Shown: positions 1 to 9,828 of the stretch, piece by piece
Layout of the letters: each line of letters starts with the position of its first letter
Numbering within the stretch: the first letter of the stretch is position 1
Origin: Mesorhizobium sp. Root157
GTDB taxonomy: Bacteria; Pseudomonadota; Alphaproteobacteria; Rhizobiales; Rhizobiaceae
NCBI RefSeq assembly: GCF_001427385.1
Contig: NZ_LMGJ01000003.1
Location: 202,363 to 266,362 of the forward strand
DNA: 64,000 nt
Direction: 5' to 3'
The notes under the pieces: generated by a model
Told to the model about the DNA's origin: nothing
What the model saw: only the letters and a program-made list of their open reading frames with translations
The model's database searches: none
Position numbers and translations under genes: made by a program

Positions 1-52
1 AGGTCGCACTAAATTACTAAACGAGCGTCCGAACGGCCGCCCGTCTTCCCGA
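1..52 (+). repeat. End fragment of a dispersed hairpin element (family R1)
   Basis: This stretch matches the right-hand end of the larger elements at 22512-22852 and 46430-46799. All three share the aacgagcgtccgaacggccg core, and this copy and the 46.4 kb copy continue into ccgtcttccc. Only the terminal arm is inside the window; the rest would lie upstream of position 1. No coding capacity is seen. Confidence 0.7.
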
Positions 53-151
53 CCTCTCATCGAGGTCAGTTCTTTGACAATGGCCAGACGGCGAAGCTGG
101 GCGTGGCAACCATACAGCACGAACTCCGATAGCCGTCTGGCCATCCGGGGT

Positions 152-500
152 CCCCGCCAGCGACGAGCGCAGCGAGCGAGCTTAAGGGCGGGGCAAAAAC
201 ACCCAGGGCCGAAAAGGCAGCGTGGCAATGAATAAGCGCAACCATCTCTTCGTCATCCTAGGGCGGAGCAGGCCGAAGGCCGATGCGGAGACCCTAGGAT
301 CCATGCCATGACGGAGCGGCAGCGCGGTACGGTGCAGGACATCCCTCGTTCTGTTCCGCCGAACAACTCCCAAGCGTTACGGCATGGATCCTCGGGTCGC
401 GCCTTTCGCTGCGCTCAGGCTTGCCCGAGGATGACGAAAGGAAAAAAGCGGGGCAAAGACACTCAGACGGCAATGCCGGGCGTGGCGATGAATACGTGCG
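152..500 (+). repeat. Composite intergenic repeat (families R2 and R3) upstream of the NCS1 permease
   Basis: Positions 251-436 form a palindromic unit that starts with cgtcatcctagggc and ends with gcccgaggatgacg. It has a close relative at 22893-23079. It is preceded at 152-233 by a unit (ccccgccagcgacgagcgc) that recurs at 23120-23195, and followed at about 440-495 by a partial, diverged copy of the second half of that unit. An open frame runs through this DNA into the permease gene, but it is repeat-derived and unlikely to be translated. Apart from these repeats I see nothing gene-like in 1-619. Confidence 0.75.
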
Positions 501-619
501 AGGCCAAGGTGGAAGACCCGTCAGGGGCCGCTGCCGCTGTCGAGCAGAATCCTTTTTGCATTCCACAAGGGAAGGCGTATTTTTCTGTTACCGCGCTGGG
601 GAGTGCGGAGGAGGAAGCC

Positions 620-2077
620 ATGACAATACAAGGTGCATCACCGGACCTTTACAATGAAGACCTCGCGCCCGCGACAGTCCGAAACTGGGGGCCGTTTTCC
701 ATCTTCAACGTATGGACGTCGGACGTCCACAGCCTTTGGGGCTACTATCTGGCCGCCAGCCTGTTTCTGTTTTGCGGCGGCTTCGTCAATTTCATCGTCG
801 CCATCGGCATCGGCTCGCTCATCATCTACGTGCTGATGAACATGGTCGGCTACGCGGGCGTCAAGACCGGCGTGCCCTACCCCGTTTTGGCGCGCGCTTC
901 CTTCGGCATATGGGGGGCCAATTTGCCGGCGCTGGTACGCGCGGTCGTCGCCTGCTTCTGGTACGGCGCGCAGACCGCGCTCGCTTCCAGCGCTCTGGTC
1001 GCATTGCTGATCCGCACCGACTGGTTCTTGCAGTTCCACCAGAACACCCATTTCCTCGGCCACTCCGGGCTGGAAGTCATCTGCTTCCTCATCATGTGGG
1101 GGCTGCAGCTCCTGATCATCCAGCGCGGCATGGAAACGGTCCGGAAATTCCAGGATTGGGCCGGCCCCGCCGTCTGGATCATGATGCTGATCCTGGCCAT
1201 CTATCTATGCGTAAAGGCCGGAACCTTCGCCATCACCAGCGATATTCCCATGGACGTGCTGCTGGAGAAAACCAAGGATGCGGGCGTGCCCGGCTTGCCC
1301 GGCTCATGGACCTCGCTGTTTGCGGTCGCCGCCATCTGGGTCACCTACTTCTCGGCGCTCTACCTGAACTTCTGCGACTTTTCCCGCTACGGCAAAAACA
1401 AGGATGCCGTTCGTATCGGCAATCTGTGGGGCCTGCCGATCAACCTCGTGCTGTTCTCGCTGGTCGCGGGCATCACCACCATCGCCGCCTATGACGTCTA
1501 TGGCGAGGTGCTGATCCATCCCGAACACATCTCTGCCAAGTTCGACAGTTGGTTCCTGGCAACGCTTGCGGCGTTGACCTTCGCGGTGGCGACTCTGGGC
1601 ATCAACGTGGTGGCCAACTTCGTCTCGCCGGCCTTCGACTTCTCCAACGTCTTTCCGCGCCATATCAGCTTCAAGAAGGGCGGCTATATCGCGGCGCTGA
1701 TCGCGCTTGGGCTCTATCCCTTCGCGCCATGGGAAAGCGGTGCCGCCGTCTTCGTCAGCGCCATCGGAGCGACGATGGGCCCGATCTTCGGCGTGATGAT
1801 GGTGGACTATTACCTGATCCGCAAAGGCGAAGTGGATGTCGAAGCGCTCTACCGTGAAGACGGCGAGTTCCGCTTCCAGAACGGCTGGCACGTCAACGCC
1901 CTGATCGCAGCGGGGATAGGCGCGATGTTCTCGTCGATCCTGCCGTCCTTCACCGACTGGCTGCCGTCCTGGTGGGGCGTCTATGGCTGGTTCTTCGGCG
2001 TCGCCATCGCCGGCGTCATCTACTACGTGCTGCGCTCGGCAGCTGTCGGGTCCGGTGTCAAAGTGGCCAAGGCCTAG
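620..2077 (+). CDS. NCS1 family nucleobase/cation symporter
   Basis: A 485-residue inner-membrane transporter with about twelve hydrophobic helices, belonging to the NCS1 (nucleobase:cation symporter-1) family that imports purines, pyrimidines, hydantoins or allantoin with Na+ or H+. The N-terminal NWGPFSIFNVW segment followed at once by the first helix, and the SFGIWGANLPALVRA region, are typical of NCS1. The frame is open back to 308, but that part lies in repeat DNA. The start at 620 is chosen because GGAGGAGGAA sits just upstream and the conserved N-terminus begins there. The gene stands alone, so the substrate cannot be told from context. Confidence 0.85.
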   Translation: MTIQGASPDLYNEDLAPATVRNWGPFSIFNVWTSDVHSLWGYYLAASLFLFCGGFVNFIVAIGIGSLIIYVLMNMVGYAGVKTGVPYPVLARASFGIWGANLPALVRAVVACFWYGAQTALASSALVALLIRTDWFLQFHQNTHFLGHSGLEVICFLIMWGLQLLIIQRGMETVRKFQDWAGPAVWIMMLILAIYLCVKAGTFAITSDIPMDVLLEKTKDAGVPGLPGSWTSLFAVAAIWVTYFSALYLNFCDFSRYGKNKDAVRIGNLWGLPINLVLFSLVAGITTIAAYDVYGEVLIHPEHISAKFDSWFLATLAALTFAVATLGINVVANFVSPAFDFSNVFPRHISFKKGGYIAALIALGLYPFAPWESGAAVFVSAIGATMGPIFGVMMVDYYLIRKGEVDVEALYREDGEFRFQNGWHVNALIAAGIGAMFSSILPSFTDWLPSWWGVYGWFFGVAIAGVIYYVLRSAAVGSGVKVAKA

Positions 2078-2092
2078 CAGGCTGCTTTCCAA

Positions 2093-2125
2093 CCGAGGCG
2101 GCTGACCGCAAGTCGGCCGCCTCGG
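2093..2125 (+). terminator. Hairpin downstream of the NCS1 permease
   Basis: A perfect 10-bp stem (CCGAGGCGGC / GCCGCCTCGG) with a 13-nt loop lies 15 bp after the permease stop. There is no clear T-tract, so it may protect the 3' end of the mRNA rather than terminate transcription. Confidence 0.4.
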
Positions 2126-2271
2126 CGGACCCCAACCAAAAGAATTACGGCCTGCATTCTCACCCACCAGAAATGCTCCGCTGCCCGCTGATTGGCGGGC
2201 TTGGCTTGCTCAAGCACTCTGTGGGATTCTGCACTGTTGCGGCGTTCGTCTTATACTCCAGGGGGAGAGAG

Positions 2272-3324
2272 ATGCGATTTGTACGTGCAGCTTTTACGGC
2301 AATTCTTCTCGGCACATATGCGACGCTGGCCCAGGCGGTTCCGCCGTCGAGCTTCAAGGACTGTGAGAACTGCCCGGAAATGATAGCCCTTCCGTCTGGG
2401 AAATTCCTGATGGGGGCAAGCGAGAAAGAAGTTCGTGCCGTTAAATACGTAGATGCGTCACTTCCGCAGCACCAAGTCGACATTGCCTACCCCTTCGCGA
2501 TCGGGCGCACAGAGGTAACTGTCGAAGAGTTCGGCGCCTATGTGAAGGAAACCGGTGCCCAGGTTGGCGGCAATTGCGGAATACGCTTGGCCGAGCAGGG
2601 CGACTTCGCATTCAAATATGTGGGAACGCTTCACCCCAACAGCGGCAAGGATGTCGAAAGCCCATACGTCATGTTTATTACGGACGGCTCCTATATCCAG
2701 CCCGGCCTGCCTGTCGGCGCCAAACAGCCAGCCGTGTGCATCTCGAGACATGAAATGAGCGGTTATCTGGATTGGCTTAGCCGGAAGACAGGCAAACATT
2801 ACCGATTCCCGACGGAAGCGGAGTGGGAATATGCCTACCGCGCCAACACAAAAACCATCTCCTTTTGGGGAGACGGCTTTAAAAAGACCTGCGAATACGC
2901 CAATTTCGGCGACCGCAAATCCGGCTACCAGGCAGGCATGGCGGCACCCTGCGCGGAAAAGATCCGTCCGCTCTGGAGTGCCGATGCTGGCAGCTACAAG
3001 GCCAACCCCTGGGGCCTCTACGATATGGCGGGCAATGTCCAGGAATTGGTCGAGGACTGCACGCACGAAAACTACAACGGCGCCCCTTCGGACGGTTCGC
3101 CATGGACCGAGGAAGGCTGCCTGACATTCGTCACGCGCGGTGGCGACTACGAGTTGACGCAATACAACATGCGCGCCTCGGATCGCCTGTTCATGGGGCA
3201 TGTCGAAGGCCCTGGAAACGACGATCTCATTTGGCCAAAGGAACAATCCCTGGATATCCGCGAAAACCTGGTCGGCTTTCGCGTCGCCGTATCCATGGAC
3301 GATACTGCTTGGGATCGGAAGTGA
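2272..3324 (+). CDS. Secreted SUMF1/FGE-like domain protein
   Basis: A 350-residue protein with a cleavable signal peptide (residues 1-22, ending AQA) and one formylglycine-generating-enzyme (SUMF1, C-type-lectin-like) domain. Family hallmarks are IGRTEVTVEEF (about 77-87), FPTEAEWEYA (about 179-188), YDMAGNVQELVED (about 250-262), a RGG turn (289-291) and VGFRVA near the C-terminus. Family members oxidise a sulfatase cysteine or serve as non-catalytic binding modules; no sulfatase gene lies nearby, so the target is unknown. The start is set by GGGGGAGAGAG before ATG and by the signal peptide; the longer open frame upstream is rejected. Confidence 0.8.
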   Translation: MRFVRAAFTAILLGTYATLAQAVPPSSFKDCENCPEMIALPSGKFLMGASEKEVRAVKYVDASLPQHQVDIAYPFAIGRTEVTVEEFGAYVKETGAQVGGNCGIRLAEQGDFAFKYVGTLHPNSGKDVESPYVMFITDGSYIQPGLPVGAKQPAVCISRHEMSGYLDWLSRKTGKHYRFPTEAEWEYAYRANTKTISFWGDGFKKTCEYANFGDRKSGYQAGMAAPCAEKIRPLWSADAGSYKANPWGLYDMAGNVQELVEDCTHENYNGAPSDGSPWTEEGCLTFVTRGGDYELTQYNMRASDRLFMGHVEGPGNDDLIWPKEQSLDIRENLVGFRVAVSMDDTAWDRK

Positions 3325-3345
3325 CCCTCGGCGCGCGACCCGGAC

Positions 3346-4974
3346 TCAGACCAGGCGGCTCTGCTCCACCGCAGCCTCGATGAACGAAGCAAACAGCGGG
3401 TGCGGATCGAGCGGCCGGCTCTTCAGTTCGGGATGGTACTGGACGCCGATGAACCACGGATGATCCGCATACTCGACCGTCTCCGGCAGCACGCCGTCCG
3501 GCGACATGCCGGCAAACACCAGCCCGCAATCCTCAAGCCGCTGCTTGTAGTCGATATTGACCTCGTAGCGGTGGCGATGGCGTTCCGAAATCTCGGTCGT
3601 GCCATAGATGGCCGCGATCTTGGAACCCGCCGCAAGCCGGGCGTCGTAGGCGCCAAGGCGCATGGTGCCACCGAGATCCTCGGTTTCCCTGCGTTTTTCC
3701 AGCATGTTGCCCTTCAGCCATTCGGTCATCAGGCCGACGACCGGCTCCTTGGTCGGACCGAACTCGCTCGATGAGGCATGTTCGACACCGGCCAGCGAGC
3801 GCGCCGCCTCGATGCAGGCCATCTGCATGCCGAAGCAGATGCCGAAATACGGCACCTTGCGCTCCCGGGCGAACTTCGCCGCCATGATCTTGCCTTCCGA
3901 GCCGCGTTCGCCGAAGCCGCCCGGCACGAGGATGCCGTGCACCTTCTCCAGCCACGGCGACGGATCTTCCTTCTCGAAGATCTCGCTTTCGATCCAGTCC
4001 AGCTTGACCTTGACGCGGTTGGCCAGCCCGCCATGGGACAGTGCCTCGATCAGCGATTTATAGGCGTCCTTGAGGCCGGTGTATTTGCCGACGATGGCGA
4101 TGGTGACTTCGCCTTCTGGATTGTGGATGCGCTCCGCCACGCCCTGCCAGGGTTCCATGCGCGGCTTCGGCGCCGGGTCGATGCCGAAGGCGGCCAGCAC
4201 TTCGGAGTCGAGGCCTTCCTTGTGGTAGGCCATCGGCACGTCATAGATGTGCCCGACATCCAGCGCTTGGATGACAGCCGATTCGCGCACGTTGCAAAAC
4301 AGCGACAGCTTGCGGCGTTCCTCCTTCGGGATCGGCCGATCGGCGCGCACAAGCAGGATGTCCGGCGCAATGCCGATGCCGCGCAGTTCCTTGACCGAAT
4401 GCTGCGTCGGCTTGGTCTTCAACTCGCCGGCGGTCGGAATATAGGGCATCAGGGTCAGATGCACGTAGACCGCGTTGTTGCGCGGCAGGTCGTTGCCGAG
4501 TTGGCGGATGGCCTCGAGGAACGGCATCGCTTCGATGTCGCCTGCGGTGCCGCCGATCTCGCACAGCACGAAGTCGAAATCGTCATTGCCGTCGGTGATG
4601 AAATTCTTGATCTCGTCGGTGACGTGCGGAATGACCTGTACCGTCGCGCCGAGATAATCGCCGCGGCGTTCCTTCTCGATGATGTTCTTGTAGATGCGGC
4701 CGGTGGTTATGTTGTCCTGGCTGTTCGCGGAACGGCCGGTGAAGCGTTCGTAGTGGCCGAGGTCGAGGTCCGTCTCGGCCCCGTCGTCGGTCACGAACAC
4801 CTCGCCGTGCTGATACGGCGACATCGTTCCGGGATCCACGTTGAGATACGGATCGAGCTTCTTGAGGCGTACGTGATACCCACGAGCCTGCAACAGCGCT
4901 CCTAAAGCTGCCGATGCAATGCCTTTTCCAAGTGAGGAGACCACGCCGCCGGTGATGAAAACATATCGCGCCAT
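3346..4974 (-). CDS. pyrG: CTP synthase
   Basis: A 542-residue enzyme that aminates UTP to CTP with ATP and glutamine, the last step of de novo pyrimidine nucleotide synthesis, in the cytoplasm. The N-terminal synthetase domain opens with [17 protein letters not shown]. The C-terminal class I glutamine amidotransferase domain carries the nucleophile Cys in [10 protein letters not shown] and the His-Glu pair in VQYHPELKS. The usual family start (MARYVF) is used; an in-frame ATG three codons upstream (4983) is possible, and neither has a strong ribosome site. It lies at the end of the rhizobial secG-pyrG region and converges with the SUMF1-like gene. Confidence 0.97.
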   Translation of the reverse strand: MARYVFITGGVVSSLGKGIASAALGALLQARGYHVRLKKLDPYLNVDPGTMSPYQHGEVFVTDDGAETDLDLGHYERFTGRSANSQDNITTGRIYKNIIEKERRGDYLGATVQVIPHVTDEIKNFITDGNDDFDFVLCEIGGTAGDIEAMPFLEAIRQLGNDLPRNNAVYVHLTLMPYIPTAGELKTKPTQHSVKELRGIGIAPDILLVRADRPIPKEERRKLSLFCNVRESAVIQALDVGHIYDVPMAYHKEGLDSEVLAAFGIDPAPKPRMEPWQGVAERIHNPEGEVTIAIVGKYTGLKDAYKSLIEALSHGGLANRVKVKLDWIESEIFEKEDPSPWLEKVHGILVPGGFGERGSEGKIMAAKFARERKVPYFGICFGMQMACIEAARSLAGVEHASSSEFGPTKEPVVGLMTEWLKGNMLEKRRETEDLGGTMRLGAYDARLAAGSKIAAIYGTTEISERHRHRYEVNIDYKQRLEDCGLVFAGMSPDGVLPETVEYADHPWFIGVQYHPELKSRPLDPHPLFASFIEAAVEQSRLV

Positions 4975-5056
4975 GGGAACCATCGCTTAGCGCGGCCGGA
5001 TTGATTCCGCCAGAGGAAAAACCGCCGCGCGAGGTTTTTCCCGGCCAAGACTGCAT

Positions 5057-5089
5057 TCAAAACAAAAGGGCCGGCTGGCTGCCGGCCCT
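5057..5089 (-). terminator. Rho-independent terminator of the L,D-transpeptidase gene
   Basis: On the minus strand a 9-bp stem (AGGGCCGGC / GCCGGCCCT, 5-nt loop) is followed by TTTGTTTTGA. It sits 21 bp after the L,D-transpeptidase stop and separates it from pyrG. Confidence 0.75.
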
Positions 5090-5110
5090 CGAGCCATGAA
5101 TTGTCAGGCG

Positions 5111-6223
5111 TCAGAGAACGACGACCTGAGTACCCATTTTCACGCGCCGGTAAAGGTCCATTACGTGATCGTTGATCATTCGGAAGCAACCATTCGAAGC
5201 GCTCGTCCCGATCGTCTGCGGCTGGTTGGTGCCGTGGATTCGCAGATGCGTATCCTTTTTGCCTTCATAAAGGTAGATGGCACGGGCGCCGAGCGGATTT
5301 TCGGGCCCTCCTGCCATGCCGTCCTTGTACTGGCCATATTTTCTGGGCTCCCGCTCCTGCATCTCCTTGGTAGGAATCCAGCGCGGCCACTCCTGCTTGT
5401 CACCGACAGTCGTCGATCCCTTGAACTGCAGCCCATCGCGGCCAACCGCGATCGCGTAGCGGCGGGCGGTGAAGGCGGACTCCACAAGGTAAAGCCGGCG
5501 CTCATTGGTATCGATGACGATGGTGCCCGGCTTGTAACCGGTGAAGCTCACTTCCTGCGGCTCAAACTCCGACTTGACCTTGAACTGCTTCTTGGCCTGC
5601 TGCTTGCGCAACACCGAATCCAGGGCGCGCGTCTCGGGGAGCATAGACATCGATGAGGTCGTGCCGCCAAACAGGCCGGCAAAGAGACCGCCACCGCTGC
5701 GTTCCTGCTTCTGCCCAGGCTTTGGCTCGCTGCGCAATTCGCCATTGTTGCCGTTGAGCGCAACATTCATCGCCTCGGCTGGTATCGCCTCTTCGGCGTC
5801 CTGGATCGGTTCGGCGGGCTGAACGGCCTTGAGCTGCTTCGCAGGCTTGGCCTCGGAAACCTTGGTCGCGGCCTTCTGGCCCTTGCTGTCGAGGAACGCC
5901 TGCCGCGAAGCCTCGGCCTTTGCCTTGGCAGCGTCGCGCAATGCCTGCTTCTTCGCCTCGACGGCCTTGACGCGCGCAGCAGCCTGGTCCGCCTTGATCT
6001 GGGCTTCAAGTTCCTTGATGCGGGCCAGATCTTCGTCTGTCGGTTTCTTTTTCTTCTTCAGCGCCCGCAACTCGGCAGTCGGGCTTTTGGCAGCGACATT
6101 GACGACATCGGTCGTCGCTACGGTCGGCGCTGCGGCGGTGGAAGCTGGGGTGGCGGCAAAGGCGGGAGCGCTTACGCAAAGCGCGGCGCACAGGCCAGCT
6201 AAAATGAAGCTGCGAAGCTGCAT
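5111..6223 (-). CDS. L,D-transpeptidase (ErfK/YbiS/YnhG family)
   Basis: A 370-residue periplasmic enzyme. Residues 1-23 form a signal peptide (ending AFA), followed by a long Ala/Lys-rich, probably coiled segment, and a C-terminal YkuD domain from about residue 235. The catalytic signature HLRIHGTN...SNGCFRM carries the active-site His and Cys. Members make 3-3 peptidoglycan cross-links or attach proteins to peptidoglycan, a major activity in Rhizobiales cell walls. The start at 6223 is chosen because it gives the signal peptide directly; the open frame extends 58 codons further upstream without a plausible N-terminus. Its own terminator follows. Confidence 0.9.
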   Translation of the reverse strand: MQLRSFILAGLCAALCVSAPAFAATPASTAAAPTVATTDVVNVAAKSPTAELRALKKKKKPTDEDLARIKELEAQIKADQAAARVKAVEAKKQALRDAAKAKAEASRQAFLDSKGQKAATKVSEAKPAKQLKAVQPAEPIQDAEEAIPAEAMNVALNGNNGELRSEPKPGQKQERSGGGLFAGLFGGTTSSMSMLPETRALDSVLRKQQAKKQFKVKSEFEPQEVSFTGYKPGTIVIDTNERRLYLVESAFTARRYAIAVGRDGLQFKGSTTVGDKQEWPRWIPTKEMQEREPRKYGQYKDGMAGGPENPLGARAIYLYEGKKDTHLRIHGTNQPQTIGTSASNGCFRMINDHVMDLYRRVKMGTQVVVL

Positions 6224-6437
6224 GGCGAAAATCCGATCAGAAAAGCTTGTTGCCCACGGCCCTGCTCGGTATCCCGCAGGCACCGAATTCGCCGCAGGCC
6301 ACCTATAGTCGAAGCACCGAGACGTTCTCAAGCGGCAGGGGGCAGCCAGCCTTGGCGAATCTTCGCTGGAACGCGCATTTGCTGGGACTGTGTTCAAAGA
6401 ACAACAGTTGCCGCAAACCTAATAAAGGGAAGTCGGT

Positions 6438-6893
6438 TTAGTTGTTCGGGACCTGCGGCGTCATCGGCTGAGCCGCGCCTTCCGGCGCAGGTGTCGTTGC
6501 CGAATCAGTTGCCGGTGCGGTCGCTGCACCATTCGCCGGAGCCGTCGGGGCCGCATCACTCGAGGACGGCGGAGCCACCGGGGCAGTCGTGCCCGGAAGC
6601 TGATCGAGAACGCCCTTGCCCGGAACGCTGCTTTCCGTTGCCGGAGCGCGGTCGAGGATATCGGTCGGCTTGTCGCCATAGCGGGCCAGGATCGAAAGGG
6701 CCAACGACGTCGCAAAGAAGGCCGCCGCCAGGATCGCCGTCGCCCGCGTCAAGGCATTTGCCGCGCCACGCGCCGTCATGAAACCGGAGCCACCGCCAAT
6801 ATCGAGTCCGCCACCTTCGGAGCGCTGCACAAGCACAACGCCGACAAGGGCGAGCACGATCATCAGATGGACGACAATAAGTACGGTTTCCAT
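6438..6893 (-). CDS. secG: Preprotein translocase subunit SecG
   Basis: A 151-residue membrane protein with two transmembrane helices (about residues 3-22 and 52-70) enclosing the conserved RSEGGGLDIGGGSGFMTARG motif of SecG, the accessory subunit of the SecYEG protein-export channel. The C-terminal half is a low-complexity Ala/Pro/Thr tail, usual in alphaproteobacterial SecG. It lies between tpiA and the L,D-transpeptidase gene on the same strand. Confidence 0.95.
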   Translation of the reverse strand: METVLIVVHLMIVLALVGVVLVQRSEGGGLDIGGGSGFMTARGAANALTRATAILAAAFFATSLALSILARYGDKPTDILDRAPATESSVPGKGVLDQLPGTTAPVAPPSSSDAAPTAPANGAATAPATDSATTPAPEGAAQPMTPQVPNN

Positions 6894-7046
6894 AATCTAC
6901 CTTGGCAATGCCTGACAGCCGGGAGGAAGGCTATCGTCTGGAGGCGGCTCAATACAATGCTTTGACGGCATTTCCAAGCCCGCGCCCGCAATATGGTGGC
7001 TCACATCTGCTTTGCAACCAGCGGCGGTCCGATGGCGCGGCCCGGC

Positions 7047-7811
7047 TCACATTTCGTTATAGGCTTCCGCTATGCCAAGAAAGTCCGATGCCTTCAGGCT
7101 GGCGCCGCCAACCAGGGCTCCGTCGACATTCTCGACGCCCAAAAGCTCGACGGCGTTCGAGGGCTTGACCGAACCGCCATAGAGAATGCGTACGCCACTG
7201 GCGACCGTACCCAGCCTGTCGGCCAGCCTTGCACGGATATGCGCGTGCGCCTTGGCGACATCGGAGGCGGTTGGCGTGAGCCCTGTGCCGATCGCCCACA
7301 CGGGCTCGTAGGCCACGATGGTGTTGGCCGCAGTGGCGCTCACCGGTACCGACCCTTCGATCTGACGCGAAAGCACATCGAGCGTAGCGCCGGCCTGTCG
7401 CTCGGCATGGGTTTCGCCAATGCAGATGACAGCCACAAGTCCGGCGCGCCAGACAGCCGCCGCCTTGGCATGAACCATGGCGTCGTCCTCGCCATGATCG
7501 GTGCGCCGCTCGGAGTGGCCGACGATCACGTGGCTTGCGCCCGCGTCCCTCAGCATCTCGGCGGAGATGTCGCCGGTATGGGCGCCATTCTCTTTCGCGT
7601 GGCAATCTTCCGCGCCGGTATGAACAGGTGTCCGGGACAGGATTTCGGCAGCACGCGTCAAAAGCGTCGCAGGCACGCAGACCAGAGCTTCCGTCTGCGC
7701 ATCAAGGCCGCTCATGAAGCCGTTGCCGATCATCCTCAGTTCGTTGAGCGAGGCGCTTGTGCCGTTCATTTTCCAGTTGCCGGCGACAAGCGGGCGAATT
7801 CCTGGCGTCAT
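7047..7811 (-). CDS. tpiA: Triose-phosphate isomerase
   Basis: A 254-residue TIM-barrel enzyme interconverting dihydroxyacetone phosphate and glyceraldehyde 3-phosphate in glycolysis and gluconeogenesis. The catalytic Lys is in AGNWKMNG, the electrophilic His in IVGHSERR and the catalytic Glu in [11 protein letters not shown]; the phosphate-binding [10 protein letters not shown] loop is present near the C-terminus. It is divergent from the ppiD-like gene, with 124 bp between the two starts, and lies 153 bp upstream of secG. Confidence 0.97.
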   Translation of the reverse strand: MTPGIRPLVAGNWKMNGTSASLNELRMIGNGFMSGLDAQTEALVCVPATLLTRAAEILSRTPVHTGAEDCHAKENGAHTGDISAEMLRDAGASHVIVGHSERRTDHGEDDAMVHAKAAAVWRAGLVAVICIGETHAERQAGATLDVLSRQIEGSVPVSATAANTIVAYEPVWAIGTGLTPTASDVAKAHAHIRARLADRLGTVASGVRILYGGSVKPSNAVELLGVENVDGALVGGASLKASDFLGIAEAYNEM

Positions 7812-7935
7812 GGCGTTTCATTCTCCGACGGGATCCGTGATGCGCACACTCAGTACCAAAATCAAACCACAAAGCAATCGACACTGGCGGCGAAGGACGC
7901 TATTGCCCTTCCCTTAGCTGAAACCGGACGTGATC

Positions 7936-9828
7936 ATGCTCAGTAGCTTAAGAAATGCGGCGAACACCTGGGTCTCCAAGGCTCTACTTCTCGTATTGGT
8001 GCTGAGCTTCGCTGTTTGGGGTATCTCGGGCCAGATATCCGGCGTCATCGGCGGGCATGAATCCGTCGTCACCGTTGGCGGCACGACAGTTTCGGTCAAC
8101 GACTATCGCCTCGCCTATGACCGGCAGCTCAACCTTCTGTCGCAGCAGTTCGGCCAGCGGCTGACGCAAGAACAGGTCAACGCCTTCGGTCTCGGCAACC
8201 AGGTGCTGGCACAGCTTGTCTCCGGTGCCCTCCTCGACGAACAGGCGCGCAAGATGGGTCTTGGCATTTCCAAGGACCGGCTGGCGGCGCTGACCCGCGA
8301 GGATCCGGCGTTCCAAGGAGCCGGCGGCCAGTTCGACCGCCAGACCTTCGATTATGTGCTGCGCCAGATCGGCATGCGGCCCGACGACTATCTCTTGAAC
8401 CGGTCGCAAGTGGCCAAGCGCCAACAGATCGTGGAGGCTGTCTCGGACGGTCTCAAGACGCCGGACGCCTTCCTCAAGGCTGTCGCGCTTTATCAGGGCG
8501 AAGACCGCACGGTCGACTATATGGTGCTGCCCAAGTCGCTGGTCGAACCGGTGGAAGCCCCTTCCGACACCACGCTTTCGGCCTATTTCGAAGAAAACAA
8601 GCAGGCCTACGCCGCTCCGGAATACCGCAAGTTCTCCTATGTGCGGCTCGAACCGGAAGACATCCTGGATACGACATCCGTGACCGACCAGCAGGTCGAG
8701 GAGGACTACAAGAAGAACAGCGAGCGCTACACGACGCCGGAAACGCGCAAGATCGAACAGCTCGTGTTCAAGTCCGAGGACGCAGCCCGGGCAGCACATG
8801 ATTCCCTCAACACCGGCGCCACCTTCGACAGGATCGCGGCAGCCGAGGGCAAGACCGAGGCGGACATGCTGCTTGGTACGCTCTCAAAGGATAAGATCGC
8901 CGACCAGGCGGTAGCGGACGCGGCCTTCGCGCTCGACGTCAACAAGGTCAGCCAGGTCGTCAAGGGAGCCTTCGGTCCCGTCCTGTTGCGCGTCACCGAA
9001 ATCAATCCGGAAGTGGTGAAGCCGCTCGCCGAAGTGTCGGACCAGATCCGCAAGGATATCGCGCTCGGCGAAGCCAGCCGCGTCCTCCTGGACGTGCATG
9101 ACTCTTACGAGGATTCGCGTGCCGGCGGCGACAGCATGCAAGAAGCCGCGGCCAAGCAGAAGCTGAAGGTCGTGACGGTCGAAGCGATCGACCGCGCCGG
9201 CCAGACGCCTGACGGTACGGTCGTCAAGGACCTGCCGGAATCGGCCAGCCTGATCAAAGCCGTCTACGAGGCGGAAACCGGCGTCGAAAACGAAAGCCTG
9301 ACCACGGCGGACAACGGCTACCTGTTCTATGAGGTCAACGGCATCACCCAGGCCCGCGACCGCACGCTGGACGAAGTGCGCGAGAAGGTCGTGGCCGACT
9401 GGACGGCGGCGGAGACCACCAAGCGGCTCAGCGCCAAGGCGGCCGAGCTTGAGCAGCGCCTCAAGGCCGGCACGGATCTCGATGCCATCGCAAGCGAAAT
9501 GTCCCTTGAAAAGCAGACCAAGCGCGGCCTCAAGCGGGCCGCCGACGATGCCGATTTCGGCAGGGCGGGCGCCGCGACGATGTTCGGCGTCGGTGAAGGC
9601 GGCGTTGGCGCCATCCCCTCGCCGACCGGCGACGGGCAAATCCTGTTCAAGGTCGTGGAAGTGTTCGAGCCGGCGGGCGCCGATGCAAGTTCGGTGGCCG
9701 AAGAAACCCGCAAATCGTTTGCTGCCGGCATGAGCGATGATCTGCTCGACCAACTCGTCGCCCAGTTGCAGACGCAATACAGCGTCGAAGTCGATCAGGT
9801 CGCGATCTCGCAGGCGCTTGCCAGATGA
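7936..9828 (+). CDS. PpiD/SurA-type membrane-anchored peptidyl-prolyl isomerase
   Basis: A 630-residue inner-membrane foldase. One N-terminal helix (about residues 14-34) anchors it, a SurA_N-like chaperone region follows, and a parvulin-like PPIase domain lies at roughly residues 230-370. It probably assists folding of proteins leaving the Sec channel, in keeping with secG nearby. The family start [10 protein letters not shown] is used; a GTG two codons upstream (7930) is an alternative. The stop overlaps the trpD start by four bases (ATGA), so it heads a trpD-trpC-moaC-moeA transcription unit, a conserved Rhizobiales arrangement. Confidence 0.9.
   Translation: MLSSLRNAANTWVSKALLLVLVLSFAVWGISGQISGVIGGHESVVTVGGTTVSVNDYRLAYDRQLNLLSQQFGQRLTQEQVNAFGLGNQVLAQLVSGALLDEQARKMGLGISKDRLAALTREDPAFQGAGGQFDRQTFDYVLRQIGMRPDDYLLNRSQVAKRQQIVEAVSDGLKTPDAFLKAVALYQGEDRTVDYMVLPKSLVEPVEAPSDTTLSAYFEENKQAYAAPEYRKFSYVRLEPEDILDTTSVTDQQVEEDYKKNSERYTTPETRKIEQLVFKSEDAARAAHDSLNTGATFDRIAAAEGKTEADMLLGTLSKDKIADQAVADAAFALDVNKVSQVVKGAFGPVLLRVTEINPEVVKPLAEVSDQIRKDIALGEASRVLLDVHDSYEDSRAGGDSMQEAAAKQKLKVVTVEAIDRAGQTPDGTVVKDLPESASLIKAVYEAETGVENESLTTADNGYLFYEVNGITQARDRTLDEVREKVVADWTAAETTKRLSAKAAELEQRLKAGTDLDAIASEMSLEKQTKRGLKRAADDADFGRAGAATMFGVGEGGVGAIPSPTGDGQILFKVVEVFEPAGADASSVAEETRKSFAAGMSDDLLDQLVAQLQTQYSVEVDQVAISQALAR

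Noticed and set aside
308..619. N-terminal extension of the NCS1 permease
   Set aside because: The DNA is repeat sequence, and the conserved N-terminus with a strong ribosome site begins at 620.
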